From CAWBAT01 sp046331665 (GTDB taxonomy: Bacteria; Acidobacteriota; Terriglobia; Versatilivoradales; Versatilivoraceae): a stretch of DNA of 64,000 nucleotides. The stretch spans positions 58,633 through 122,632 of the forward strand of contig JAXLQK010000021.1 in NCBI GenBank assembly GCA_046331665.1. Reading direction: 5' to 3'. The translations under genes and the position numbers were made by a program. Positions 25,499 to 33,940 of the stretch are shown piece after piece. The notes under the pieces were generated by a model, which did no database searches, was not told where the DNA came from, and saw only the letters and a program-made list of their open reading frames with translations. Numbering within the stretch: position 1 is the stretch's first letter; every line of letters starts with the position of its first letter.

Positions 25499-26275
25499 CT
25501 ACATGTGTGGTGGCCAATGGGTGGGGCGCAAAATAGTCACCCGACGCTTTCCGACCAAAAACTGCTTTATTCGCTGGTAGTTTGTATTTCGAATCTTTTG
25601 ACGTTTATCAGAGCAAATGGCGACGACGCTTATTGGCGCCAACACTTCCAGCAGGGCGTCGAGCAAGGAATCTAAGTAATCGGTCGGCTGGGTTATGGGA
25701 TGAGAAGTGGTCCACTGCGAATGATGTCCGTAAGGCACGTCCGTGAGCACCATGTCTACTTTCACACTTTCCAGGCTCGACTTCAGAGCCGCACCATCGG
25801 TTGCGTCGGCTTGAAAAAGCATTTGACGAAGTGGATTGGACCTTGCCCATTCCGCCACGTTTTTCCTCAGGGCTAAGCCGCTCTGAATTGCATCACGATG
25901 CGAAGATTTCCCAAACTCCGTTATTAATTCGTTCAGTTCCTGGATTCGCCGGTCGAGGCCGGCGATGGTAAGGAGGCCCAAGTTTCTCTCCGCCAACTGC
26001 GTCGCCTCTTGATTAATGTCAGACCCAATGACCATGCGAACGCTTGGGCGATGAAGGTAAGACAATACGCTAAGGTGATACGCCGCGCCACAACAAGGAT
26101 CGTAAAGGACGCAAGGCATTGAACCTTGGTTCGCGACAAGAACGGCTTGGCATTGCTGAAATAATTCGCTAGCAAGACGGATGGGAAAAGCTGTAAAGCC
26201 CGGTCGACTGTAAAACACGTGACCGCTGGCGAGCCTCGCATAATTGGGACGGTCTTTCGCAAAGTGGTAATGCAT
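25499..26275 (-). CDS. AviRa-like RNA methyltransferase
   Basis: Class I SAM-dependent methyltransferase fold of 258 residues: SAM-binding loop LYDPCCGAAYHLSVLSYL (about residues 57-74), acidic end of strand 2 in GSDINQEA, and the active-site-like TDVPYG (about 183). The DPCCG loop, with an N-terminal part rich in Phe and Arg, recalls AviRa, which methylates a guanosine in 23S rRNA and gives resistance to orthosomycin antibiotics. Assignment to AviRa itself is from memory of the family pattern and is moderate. Lies 45 bases upstream of the rhamnosidase gene on the same strand. Confidence 0.6.
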   Translation of the reverse strand: MHYHFAKDRPNYARLASGHVFYSRPGFTAFPIRLASELFQQCQAVLVANQGSMPCVLYDPCCGAAYHLSVLSYLHRPSVRMVIGSDINQEATQLAERNLGLLTIAGLDRRIQELNELITEFGKSSHRDAIQSGLALRKNVAEWARSNPLRQMLFQADATDGAALKSSLESVKVDMVLTDVPYGHHSQWTTSHPITQPTDYLDSLLDALLEVLAPISVVAICSDKRQKIRNTNYQRIKQFLVGKRRVTILRPTHWPPHM

Positions 26276-26345
26276 GTATTCAACGTGGAAGTCTAGGAAA
26301 CAGACCCTGAAGCGAGGGTCTTGTCGGAAACCAGTGGACAGCGGA

Positions 26346-27032
26346 TCAACCGCCCTTGGTACCGGCCCTGGTGAGGATCTCTACGATCACCGTGAAATTT
26401 TTTCGTTGAGCGTGCCGCAAGGGTGTAACCCCCTCCTTGTCGGCGATCGAGACATCAGCACCATGGTCGACTAACAGTTGCACAATCTGCTGGTACTTTT
26501 CACCGCCATCGGTCAAAACAATCGCCTCCAGCAATGCTGTCCATCCTAAATTATTGATGTGGTTCACATCGACCTTGCTATGCATGAGAAGCTCACGCAC
26601 AACTTCCACGTGCCCCCGTTGTGCAGCAGGGATCAGAGCGGTCCCGCCAAACCGGTTCGTCAAGGTTGGATCTGCGCCGGCAGCAATGGTGAGCATAACG
26701 ATCTCCAATAGCCCTTCGGCTCCGGCATATAAGAAGGGATTGTCCTTCATATTATCCCGCAAATTGATATCGGCGCCAGCTTCGATCAAGGCCTTAACCG
26801 TCGCTACATGATTGCCATGCGTCGCCGCCATGACAGCCGTCCGACCACGTGCATCTCGGGAATTGATCGCCCCGCCACTCGCAAGAATCTTCCTAACCGC
26901 CGCTGTGTCGCCTTGTTCGGCGGCACGGATAAGTTTCCCATTCAAAGTACTGGTATTTTCTGCCGCTAAGGGGGTCAGAAGAAAAAGAAAAGAACCAATG
27001 AATAGGCCATCGATAAATCCATTTCGAAGCAT
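26346..27032 (-). CDS. secreted ankyrin-repeat protein
   Basis: Signal peptide (FIGSFLFLLTPLAAENT) followed by five to six ankyrin repeats: ARGRTAVMAATHGNHVATVK, a following LIEAGADINLRDN unit, then NRFGGTALIPAAQRGHVEVV, GWTALLEAIVLTDGGEK and KEGVTPLRHAQRKNF. Ankyrin repeats bind proteins; a periplasmic location is inferred from the signal. Start placed at ATG 27032 (MLRNGFID), which begins the signal peptide; a GTG at 27059 adds nine residues. Confidence 0.75.
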   Translation of the reverse strand: MLRNGFIDGLFIGSFLFLLTPLAAENTSTLNGKLIRAAEQGDTAAVRKILASGGAINSRDARGRTAVMAATHGNHVATVKALIEAGADINLRDNMKDNPFLYAGAEGLLEIVMLTIAAGADPTLTNRFGGTALIPAAQRGHVEVVRELLMHSKVDVNHINNLGWTALLEAIVLTDGGEKYQQIVQLLVDHGADVSIADKEGVTPLRHAQRKNFTVIVEILTRAGTKGG

Positions 27033-27092
27033 ATGATGGGTCCCGGAAATCTGTACCACGGTTAGAGTGAGTCTTGCGGGTTTTTGAGAGCC

Positions 27093-27120
27093 TTCAGATC
27101 GCCGCTAGCGGCGATCTGAA
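27093..27120. repeat. perfect 28-bp palindrome
   Basis: Arm TTCAGATCGCCGC (27093-27105), centre TA, arm GCGGCGATCTGAA (27108-27120). It lies between the DUF4136 stop and the ankyrin start, so it could end transcription of the DUF4136 gene (minus strand), but no good T-run follows. Alternatives are a REP-type element or a protein-binding site centred on CTAG. Confidence 0.6.
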
Positions 27121-27178
27121 AGGCAAATTTGTGTGGTGTCCGTTCCCCCACAACAATGAGCTCACGCGCCAATGTTTT

Positions 27179-27721
27179 TCATTTCTTGCTTGGGTATTTA
27201 TCGAAAGATTTGTCCACCATTTTGTGAATAGTTTCGCCCAATTTATTGGAATCCTGAAGATTCGAATCCAAAATGTTCTGTTTTACGTAAGCTTGCCAGA
27301 CAAGATGCCCTGAATTGAGATCCCGAACTTCAAATTGCAGTTCTCCCGTGACTACTCCCGAGGCTGCGGAAAACTGCCCGGCCAACGCCACGCCCCAATA
27401 CCCCAGCCACGCAGGTGGATAAAATTCTGACCGAGGAGGGACAGACAACGGCGTCCCCAAACCTCCGTAGTAACTGACCTCAATATCCGGTGTTGTCGCT
27501 CCGTCAACTTTTGTCAAGCCAAGGGCTGTCAACGATTGTTCCATGTTGGCAAAAATCACTTGATTGTATTTCTCATTGGGAACAGGCAGTCCAATCCCAA
27601 ATTTATAAGTCTTATACTTTGAGAAATCGTTGGTCTTGTCGTACCCAACTTTTACTTTTTGGGCGCTCAACGGGAATGCAAATAATAGGGCTATGCACAA
27701 CGTCCAACCGATTCTTTTCAT
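27179..27721 (-). CDS. DUF4136 lipoprotein-like secreted protein
   Basis: Protein of 180 residues. ATG 27721 chosen because AGGGGAGA lies just upstream and a signal peptide starts there (LCIALLFAFPLSAQ). The body has DUF4136 features: VGYDKTNDFSKYKTYKF near the start, then the GxPDxEVSYYGG-like segment TPDIEVSYYGGLG, and the C-terminal TGELQFEVRDLNSGHLVWQA with a final KMVDKSFDKYP. Members are envelope proteins of unknown function, common in Acidobacteriota and Bacteroidota. It has no lipobox Cys. Stands alone between intergenic regions. Confidence 0.8.
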   Translation of the reverse strand: MKRIGWTLCIALLFAFPLSAQKVKVGYDKTNDFSKYKTYKFGIGLPVPNEKYNQVIFANMEQSLTALGLTKVDGATTPDIEVSYYGGLGTPLSVPPRSEFYPPAWLGYWGVALAGQFSAASGVVTGELQFEVRDLNSGHLVWQAYVKQNILDSNLQDSNKLGETIHKMVDKSFDKYPSKK

Positions 27722-28249
27722 AATTCTCCCCTCACAGAATTTCCAAAATGGTGCAGAGACACAACTCGATGAATTCCAGCTTTGATGCCAGCCTAAACCA
27801 ATCAATCCCCGAATTCCCGACTGATTATCGAACGGAGCGTATTGACCTCCCCCAAAGTTAAGCAACCCTTTTCAGCGGGCGTCAGTCTGATGAACTTGAA
27901 TAGGGTCTATCAGCTCGAGGCATTCGAACCTGATTTAGGGGATTATTGCCCAGCTCTTCCCTCACGTCCATGTTTACAGGAGAGATCTTAATCGTTCAAT
28001 GATAATTTTTCTTTGAAATAATTGGGCTTGAGGCTCGTGTTACCGGCGCCAAGTCCTGAGCAACAAAGTGCCTTGTTTTGAGGGAGATTTTAGGCTAAAT
28101 TTAAATGTTGAAGTTCGTTTAATCTAAACTGGAAGATCTCCTGTATCTTGATGATTTATGGGGGGATGTTTGTGCCCATAGAGGAGATTTAAAACTTCGC
28201 CTGATAGACTGATCTTACACTCTCGCCATCCAAGGGAATTTTATAAACT
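27722..28249. other. divergent intergenic region
   Basis: About 530 bases between two divergent genes, AT-rich from 27990 to 28150. It should hold both promoters. I see no open frame with a ribosome-binding site and no RNA gene. Confidence 0.5.
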
Positions 28250-31200
28250 ATGATGAGGAAGATGAAACCAGGAAGAAATGTGAAAACGGCAGTTTGGGTG
28301 TTCTTGATACTTATCACAGCTTTGCTGGGTCCTGCTGTGGAAACGGGGGCTCAAGTTGATCCAACTAAATCCGCATCTCCTCCCGTTAAAGTTGATTTCG
28401 TTAAGGACATTCAGCCCATTTTTGAAAAGTCCTGCTTGGCGTGTCACGGTGTAAAAAGCCAGATGGGGGGACTTCGCCTGGACTCCAAACAGATTGCCCT
28501 AAGCGGAAAGGCCATCATTCCGGGGAAATCTCAAGAGAGCCATTTGTATCAGCGAGTCGCGGGACTGGGAGATCAGCCCAGAATGCCGATGGGAGGTGAA
28601 GCCCTGCCGGCCGAGCAGATCGCGCTCATCAAAGCTTGGATCGATCAGGGTGCCGAATGGCCGGAAGGAGTCGGCGTGGCTGGCGGCGAGATCAAGAAGC
28701 ACTGGGCGTTCATACCGCCGGTGCGTCCTCCTCTCCCTGAGGTTCAAGACAAGAGATGGGCGTCCAACCCAATCGATACTTTTGTTTTGGCCCGTCTCGA
28801 GAAAGAAGGGTTGAAGCCCTCTCCTGAGGCGGACCGTGTGACTCTCTTGCGGCGACTCAGTCTTGACCTGATTGGTCTCCCTCCCACTATCGATGAAATT
28901 GATGCCTTCATAAAAGACACCAGTCCAAATGCCTATGCCAAACAGGTCGAACGCCTGCTGAACTCTCCTCATTATGGCGAACGTTGGGGGCGAATCTGGT
29001 TGGATGCGGCACGTTATGCGGACTCTGACGGTTATGAGAAGGACAAACAGCGTTGGGTATGGTTTTACCGCGACTGGGTGATCAAGGCGTTGAATCGGGA
29101 CCTGCCTTACAATGAATTTATCATCGAACAACTAGCGGGCGACCAGATCCCCAACGCGACCCAAGATCAAATCGTAGCGACTGGATTTCTCCGCAATTCC
29201 ATGATCAATGAAGAGGGAGGCATCGACCCGGAGCAATTCCGCATGGAAGCGATGTTCGACCGGATGGATGCGGTGGGGAAAAGTATCCTAGGCATCACCA
29301 TCCAATGTGCGCAGTGCCATAACCACAAGTACGATCCCCTCAAGCAGGAGGAGTATTACCAGATCTTTGCCTTTCTCAATAATTCCTACGAAGCCAATGC
29401 GGCGGTTTATACACCTGAGCAACAGATGAAGCGCGCCGAAATTTATCGGGAAATTGCAGAAGTGGAAGCCGGCCTCCAGCATTTCACTCCGGACTGGCAG
29501 AAACAAATGGCCCGTTGGGAAGAGACGGTTTCTCACGATCAACCAGAATGGGTTGTCATCCGCCCCAGCGTTGAGGCGGATACCTCCGGCGGGCAGAAAT
29601 ATCTGCCGATGAAAGATGGCTCTTTCTTATGCCTGGGATACGCTCCGACCAAACATCGCGTGAAGTTGATGGTCAAGACAGACATCCAGAACATCACGGG
29701 GTTTCGCCTGGAGCTGATGAACGATCCCAATTTGCCTCTGGATGGACCCGGGCGGTCCCTCAAAGGAACCGGCGCCTTGACTGAATTTGAAGTTGAAGCA
29801 AACTCCGAAGAGAGTTCCGAAAAGTTTACCAATGTAAAGATCGTTGGCGCCACGGCAGACGTGAATCCTCCTGAAACTCCGCTCGACCCGATATTCTATG
29901 ACAAGACGGATCGTGCCAGGGTCACGGGGCCGGTCTCCTTTGCCATAGACGGGAAAGAAGAAACCGCGTGGGGAATTGATGTGGGACCTGTACGCAGGAA
30001 TTTCCCGCGCAAAGCAGTCTTCCAGGTCGAGAAGCCCATTGCCAACCCGAACGGGAATTCGCTCAATATTTATTTGACCGAAAAACATGGCGGGTGGAAC
30101 AGCGATGATAATCAGTCTAACAATCTGGGTCGATTTCGCCTTTCCATTACGACCGCACCAGATCCGAAGGCGGATCCTCTCCCGCAAAATGTACGGGAAA
30201 TCCTGAGCATTCCGAAGGAGCAGCGAAGCCCCGCCCAAGTACAAGCCCTCTTCAGTTATTGGCGCACCACGGTTCCGGCCTGGGAAGAAGCCAATGCCAA
30301 GATTGAGAGTTTGTGGCACCAACTTCCTGAAAGCTCTTCGCAGCTGGTATTGCAGGCTCGCGACGAACCGCGAGAAACGCACGTTCTCACCCGCGGCGAT
30401 TTTCTGAAGCCGGCGAAAATTGTGACGCCGGGAGTCCCCGCATTTTTGAATCCTCTTCCTCCCAATTCGCCTCCGACTCGTTTGACCTTCGCCAAGTGGA
30501 TTGTCGATCGACAGGCTCCAACGACGGCACGCGCCATGATCAATCGGCTCTGGCAAGGCTATTTTGGAATTGGAATTATTAGTACTTCTGAAGACCTTGG
30601 GAAGCAGAGCGATGTTCCATCGCATCCGGAATTGCTGGACTGGTTGGCCGTAGAATTCATGGATCGCGGCTGGAGCCTCAAAACAATGCATCGATTAATC
30701 GTAAACTCCTCAACCTACCGGCAGTCCTCCAAGGTGACTCCGGAACTTTATGCGCGGGATCCCTACAATCGTTTGCTGGCCCGAGGTCCCCGATTCCGTG
30801 TCGATGGCGAAATTGTCCGGGATATAGCGTTGGCGGCGAGCGGGCTCCTCAATCCAAAGATCGGCGGTCCAAGCGTTTATTCTCCCGCCCCGGATTTCTT
30901 GTTTCTGCCACCGGCAAGCTATGGACCCAAAAACTGGTTTGAGGCAAAAGGCGAGGATCGCTACCGCCGGGCGTTATACACCTTCCGGTATCGTTCCGTT
31001 CCATACCCGATGCTCCAGGTGTTCGACACCCCCAATGGGGATATGTCCTGCGTTCGTCGCACCCGTTCCAACACTCCCTTGCAAGCCTTGACCCTGTTAA
31101 ATGAGCCTCTATTCGTCGAGACCGCTCAGGCTCTTGCCTTAAGGACCCTTCAAGATGGAGGAGCATCCGATCAAAACCGCCTGACGTATGCCTTCCGTCG

Positions 31201-31429
31201 CTGTCTGTCCAGGTACCCCACGCAGCAGGAGTCAGCGGAACTACTAGGCCTTTTGGATAAAGAAAGACAGCGCCTGGTCGAGGGTTGGATCAGCCCTTGG
31301 GATATTGCTGGAATTAGTGACGGACACATGCCTGCTTTGCCCAAGGGAGCAACGCCGGTCCAATTGGCTGCGTGGATGACAGTTTCCCGTGTCCTGCTCA
31401 ATTTGGACGAGACGATTACGAAGGAATGA
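28250..31429 (+). CDS. PSCyt1/DUF1549/DUF1553 secreted c-type cytochrome
   Basis: Protein of 1059 residues typical of Planctomycetota and Acidobacteriota. Order: signal peptide (to about residue 34); cytochrome domain PSCyt1 with CLACHG (62-67) and M-rich loop PRMPMGGE; DUF1549 (about 150-370) with RYADSDGYEKDKQR and a second heme motif CAQCHNHKYDPL (about 353); a middle carbohydrate-binding-like insert; DUF1553 (about 740-1020) with RAMINRLWQGYFGIGII and RTRSNTPLQALTLLNEP. Its partner, DUF1501, is coded 590 bases downstream. The pair is widespread, with an unproven role in polysaccharide or sulfated-glycan use. Confidence 0.9.
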   Translation: MMRKMKPGRNVKTAVWVFLILITALLGPAVETGAQVDPTKSASPPVKVDFVKDIQPIFEKSCLACHGVKSQMGGLRLDSKQIALSGKAIIPGKSQESHLYQRVAGLGDQPRMPMGGEALPAEQIALIKAWIDQGAEWPEGVGVAGGEIKKHWAFIPPVRPPLPEVQDKRWASNPIDTFVLARLEKEGLKPSPEADRVTLLRRLSLDLIGLPPTIDEIDAFIKDTSPNAYAKQVERLLNSPHYGERWGRIWLDAARYADSDGYEKDKQRWVWFYRDWVIKALNRDLPYNEFIIEQLAGDQIPNATQDQIVATGFLRNSMINEEGGIDPEQFRMEAMFDRMDAVGKSILGITIQCAQCHNHKYDPLKQEEYYQIFAFLNNSYEANAAVYTPEQQMKRAEIYREIAEVEAGLQHFTPDWQKQMARWEETVSHDQPEWVVIRPSVEADTSGGQKYLPMKDGSFLCLGYAPTKHRVKLMVKTDIQNITGFRLELMNDPNLPLDGPGRSLKGTGALTEFEVEANSEESSEKFTNVKIVGATADVNPPETPLDPIFYDKTDRARVTGPVSFAIDGKEETAWGIDVGPVRRNFPRKAVFQVEKPIANPNGNSLNIYLTEKHGGWNSDDNQSNNLGRFRLSITTAPDPKADPLPQNVREILSIPKEQRSPAQVQALFSYWRTTVPAWEEANAKIESLWHQLPESSSQLVLQARDEPRETHVLTRGDFLKPAKIVTPGVPAFLNPLPPNSPPTRLTFAKWIVDRQAPTTARAMINRLWQGYFGIGIISTSEDLGKQSDVPSHPELLDWLAVEFMDRGWSLKTMHRLIVNSSTYRQSSKVTPELYARDPYNRLLARGPRFRVDGEIVRDIALAASGLLNPKIGGPSVYSPAPDFLFLPPASYGPKNWFEAKGEDRYRRALYTFRYRSVPYPMLQVFDTPNGDMSCVRRTRSNTPLQALTLLNEPLFVETAQALALRTLQDGGASDQNRLTYAFRRCLSRYPTQQESAELLGLLDKERQRLVEGWISPWDIAGISDGHMPALPKGATPVQLAAWMTVSRVLLNLDETITKE

Positions 31430-31433
31430 ATGG

Positions 31434-31461
31434 AAGTCCAAGGTCCAAGGTCCAAAGTCCA
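31434..31461 (+). repeat. heptamer tandem repeat A(A/G)GTCCA, left flank of the cassette
   Basis: Four head-to-tail heptamers (AAGTCCA, AGGTCCA, AGGTCCA, AAGTCCA) beginning 4 bases after the stop of the PSCyt gene. Part of it (TCCAAAGTCCAAG, 31451-31463) is repeated inverted and exactly at 31964-31976, beyond the four-helix-bundle gene. Confidence 0.75.
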
Positions 31462-31499
31462 AGGTTGTGGGGACTTAGTGGCGAAGGGTAGGCAACGAG

Positions 31500-31892
31500 A
31501 TGTCTAAAATTAGAGAATTCGAGGAAATGGAAGTGTGGAAAGAATCTCGGATTTTGGCAAATCGAATTTATGATGCTACCAACACGATGTCACTCGCAAG
31601 AGATTTTGGACTTCGCGATCAGATGAGGCGAGCCGCGATTTCTATTCTTTCAAACATTGCAGAGGGATTTGAGAGAGGAGGGGATAGGGAATTTTTTCAA
31701 TTCCTTGCTCAAGCGAAAGGTTCTGCAGGAGAACTTCGCTCTCAACTCTACTTGGCATTAGACCGGGGTTATTTGTCGCCCACAGAATTTAACGAACTTT
31801 GCGCCTTTGCAAGAAGGATAAGCCGTATGATTTCGGGAATGATGACTTCCTTCGAGACTCGAAAATGCGCGGCTCTAAGTATGGGAGCGTGA
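31500..31892 (+). CDS. four-helix-bundle protein (S23/23S rRNA intervening-sequence family)
   Basis: Protein of 130 residues. Family features: EMEVWKESRILANRIYDAT at the N-terminus, LRDQMRRAAISILSNIAEGF in helix 2 and FLAQAKGSAGELRSQLYLAL in helix 3. Relatives lie in 23S rRNA intervening sequences or free-standing, and resemble the Avd accessory protein of diversity-generating retroelements; cellular function is unknown. It sits between the PSCyt/DUF1553 gene and DUF1501, two genes normally adjacent, and is flanked by inverted copies of TCCAAAGTCCAAG. This suggests that gene plus flanks moved in as a small cassette. Confidence 0.85.
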   Translation: MSKIREFEEMEVWKESRILANRIYDATNTMSLARDFGLRDQMRRAAISILSNIAEGFERGGDREFFQFLAQAKGSAGELRSQLYLALDRGYLSPTEFNELCAFARRISRMISGMMTSFETRKCAALSMGA

Positions 31893-31963
31893 AGGAGATT
31901 TTCTCTCAATCAATGAAACCCCATTAGAGCTTGACCTTGAATTCATTTGAATGAATCTGATGT

Positions 31964-31976
31964 CTTGGACTTTGGA
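31964..31976 (-). repeat. inverted copy of the flanking repeat, right end of the cassette
   Basis: CTTGGACTTTGGA is the exact reverse complement of TCCAAAGTCCAAG at 31451-31463. A second, shorter copy (CTTGGACT) is at 31985-31992. The two ends enclose a segment of about 525 bases with the four-helix-bundle gene. Confidence 0.75.
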
Positions 31977-32019
31977 TTTTAGAGCTTGGACTATACACAT
32001 TAAATTCTGGGAGTGACCT

Positions 32020-33462
32020 ATGAACTGTCAGGATAACTTAAATCGGCATCTTCCGCCTCACTTAGTGACCCGCCGCTGGTTCTTCGAGCAATGCGGTGTG
32101 GGTTTGGGAACCATTGCTCTTGGACAACTCCTTCAAAGTGTCGGTTTTGCAGCCACGGAAAACACTAATGCTCCGAACCCGCTCAGTCCAAAGAAGCCTC
32201 ATCATTCAGCAAAAGCGAAAAACATCATTTTCCTTTTCATGGCAGGTGGTCCCAGCCATATGGAGCTTTTTGATTATAAGCCCCAGCTGGAAAAGTTCAG
32301 CGGGACGCTGCCTCCACCTGAATTGCTTAAGGATTATCGGGCCGCTTTTATCAATCCAAATTCAAAGCTACTCGGACCGAAGTTCAAGTTCGCGAAATAT
32401 GGAAAGAGCGGTGCGGAAGTTTCGGAGATATTGCCCTATACCTCCGGGGTGGTCGACGAATTGACGATCGTGAAGTCTCTGGTCACCGATGCCTTCAACC
32501 ATGCCCCTGGTCAGCTGATGATGAATACCGGGACCCAGCAGTTCGGACGGCCCAGTATGGGAGCCTGGGTCACTTACGGTTTGGGGAGTGAATCCCAAGA
32601 TCTCCCGGCTTTCGTCGTCTTCAGTTCGGGGAAAAAAGGGCCCAGCGGCGGGAATTCCTGCTGGGGAAGCGGCTTTCTTCCTACGGTCTACCAGGGCGTT
32701 CAATTCCGCGGGAGCGGAGATCCGGTTCTTTATTTGTCCAATCCACGTGGAGTCGACCCGGAATTACAACGAGATTCCTTGGATGCCATCCGTCGTCTGA
32801 ACCAGATGCACTTGGGGGTCATGGGTGATCCGGAAATTGCCACACGGATCAACTCCTTTGAAATGGCGTTCCGAATGCAAACCAGCGCCCCAGAGCTCAT
32901 GGATCTATCCAAGGAACCAAAACACATTCTGGAAATGTATGGAGCTGAGCCGGGCAAACCCTCCTTCGCCAACAACTGCCTGCTCGCCAGACGGTTAGTG
33001 GAACGCGGTGTACGGATCGTGCAACTTTACCATGAGGCGTGGGATCAACACGGGAACCTGGTCCGCGATATCAAAGCGAATTGCCTCGATACCGACAAAG
33101 CTTGCGCGGCTTTGATTAATGACCTAAAGCAACATGGCATGCTCGATGAGACCCTCGTCATCTGGGGGGGAGAATTTGGACGCACACCCATGGTACAGGG
33201 CGGCAGTGATGGGCGTGACCATCATCCCAATGCCTTTACGATGTGGCTCGCCGGGGGCGGCGTCAAGGCCGGATTCACCTATGGTGAAAGCGATGAACTT
33301 GGCTTTAATGTGGTAAAAGACAAGGTTCATGTCCATGATCTGCATGCGACCATCATGTACTTGCTCGGGTTTGATCACACTAAGTTGACTTATCGCTTCC
33401 AGGGTCGCGACTACCGGCTAACGGATGTGCACGGAGAGGTCGTACAGCAGATTCTTGCCTGA
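32020..33462 (+). CDS. DUF1501 sulfatase-like protein with Tat signal
   Basis: Protein of 480 residues. Tat-type leader (TRRWFFEQCGVGLGTIALG), then the DUF1501 core: NIIFLFMAGGPSHMELFDYK, FNHAPGQLMMNTG, ERGVRIVQLYHEAWDQHGNL, ETLVIWGGEFGRTPMVQG and DGRDHHPNAFTMWLAGGG. The fold is alkaline-phosphatase/sulfatase-like and DGRDHHP plus GGEFGRTP are likely metal-site loops. SD GGAGTG lies 5-9 bases upstream. Usually the immediate neighbour of a PSCyt/DUF1549/DUF1553 gene, as here apart from the inserted cassette. Substrate unknown. Confidence 0.9.
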   Translation: MNCQDNLNRHLPPHLVTRRWFFEQCGVGLGTIALGQLLQSVGFAATENTNAPNPLSPKKPHHSAKAKNIIFLFMAGGPSHMELFDYKPQLEKFSGTLPPPELLKDYRAAFINPNSKLLGPKFKFAKYGKSGAEVSEILPYTSGVVDELTIVKSLVTDAFNHAPGQLMMNTGTQQFGRPSMGAWVTYGLGSESQDLPAFVVFSSGKKGPSGGNSCWGSGFLPTVYQGVQFRGSGDPVLYLSNPRGVDPELQRDSLDAIRRLNQMHLGVMGDPEIATRINSFEMAFRMQTSAPELMDLSKEPKHILEMYGAEPGKPSFANNCLLARRLVERGVRIVQLYHEAWDQHGNLVRDIKANCLDTDKACAALINDLKQHGMLDETLVIWGGEFGRTPMVQGGSDGRDHHPNAFTMWLAGGGVKAGFTYGESDELGFNVVKDKVHVHDLHATIMYLLGFDHTKLTYRFQGRDYRLTDVHGEVVQQILA

Positions 33463-33940
33463 ACCATCTGAATGACCGCAGTTCTGTCAGAATTCTCAGT
33501 ACCAGATTTGTTTCCCGCCTTGTCAACCGCAGAGATCTGATGGCGCATGTTTCTCCACTTTTCCCGGCTGTCAACCGTTCCGTCAACATGTGGTTGATGG
33601 TAAGACGTTAAACGTCAAAAAAACTCTGGTGAATCAGAAGTGAATGATATATTTTTCCTCCATGTGCACGCCGACCGTTCGAGAAAGTCTCCGGCCTTAT
33701 CGGATGATACCCTTCGATCCGGCGGGTGAGGCTCTTTCTTAGAAGGCATTCCTTTGCGGCTTTCTGAACAGCAACATCATGCAGCGAAAACGTGGCACTC
33801 CACTTCCCCTGTGATTCGATCTCACAGACTGATACGCCTTCCCTGTTTTTTATGCATCAAGAATAGTGAGGTATCAACTTGTTCTCCCATTTGACGGGGG
33901 ACTCAACACATTGCTTCTAAATTCGATCAAGGAGAAAAAA
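33463..33940. other. intergenic region upstream of the LEA-like gene
   Basis: About 480 bases. A short inverted repeat GACGTT/AACGTC near 33606-33618 is followed by an A-run, which is not a terminator on the plus strand. The promoter of the LEA-like gene should be here. No gene recognised. Confidence 0.45.

Noticed and set aside
31434..31461. Heptamer repeats considered as a CRISPR or integron site
   Set aside because: Units of 7 bases without spacers; no cas or integrase gene near. Kept only as cassette flank.
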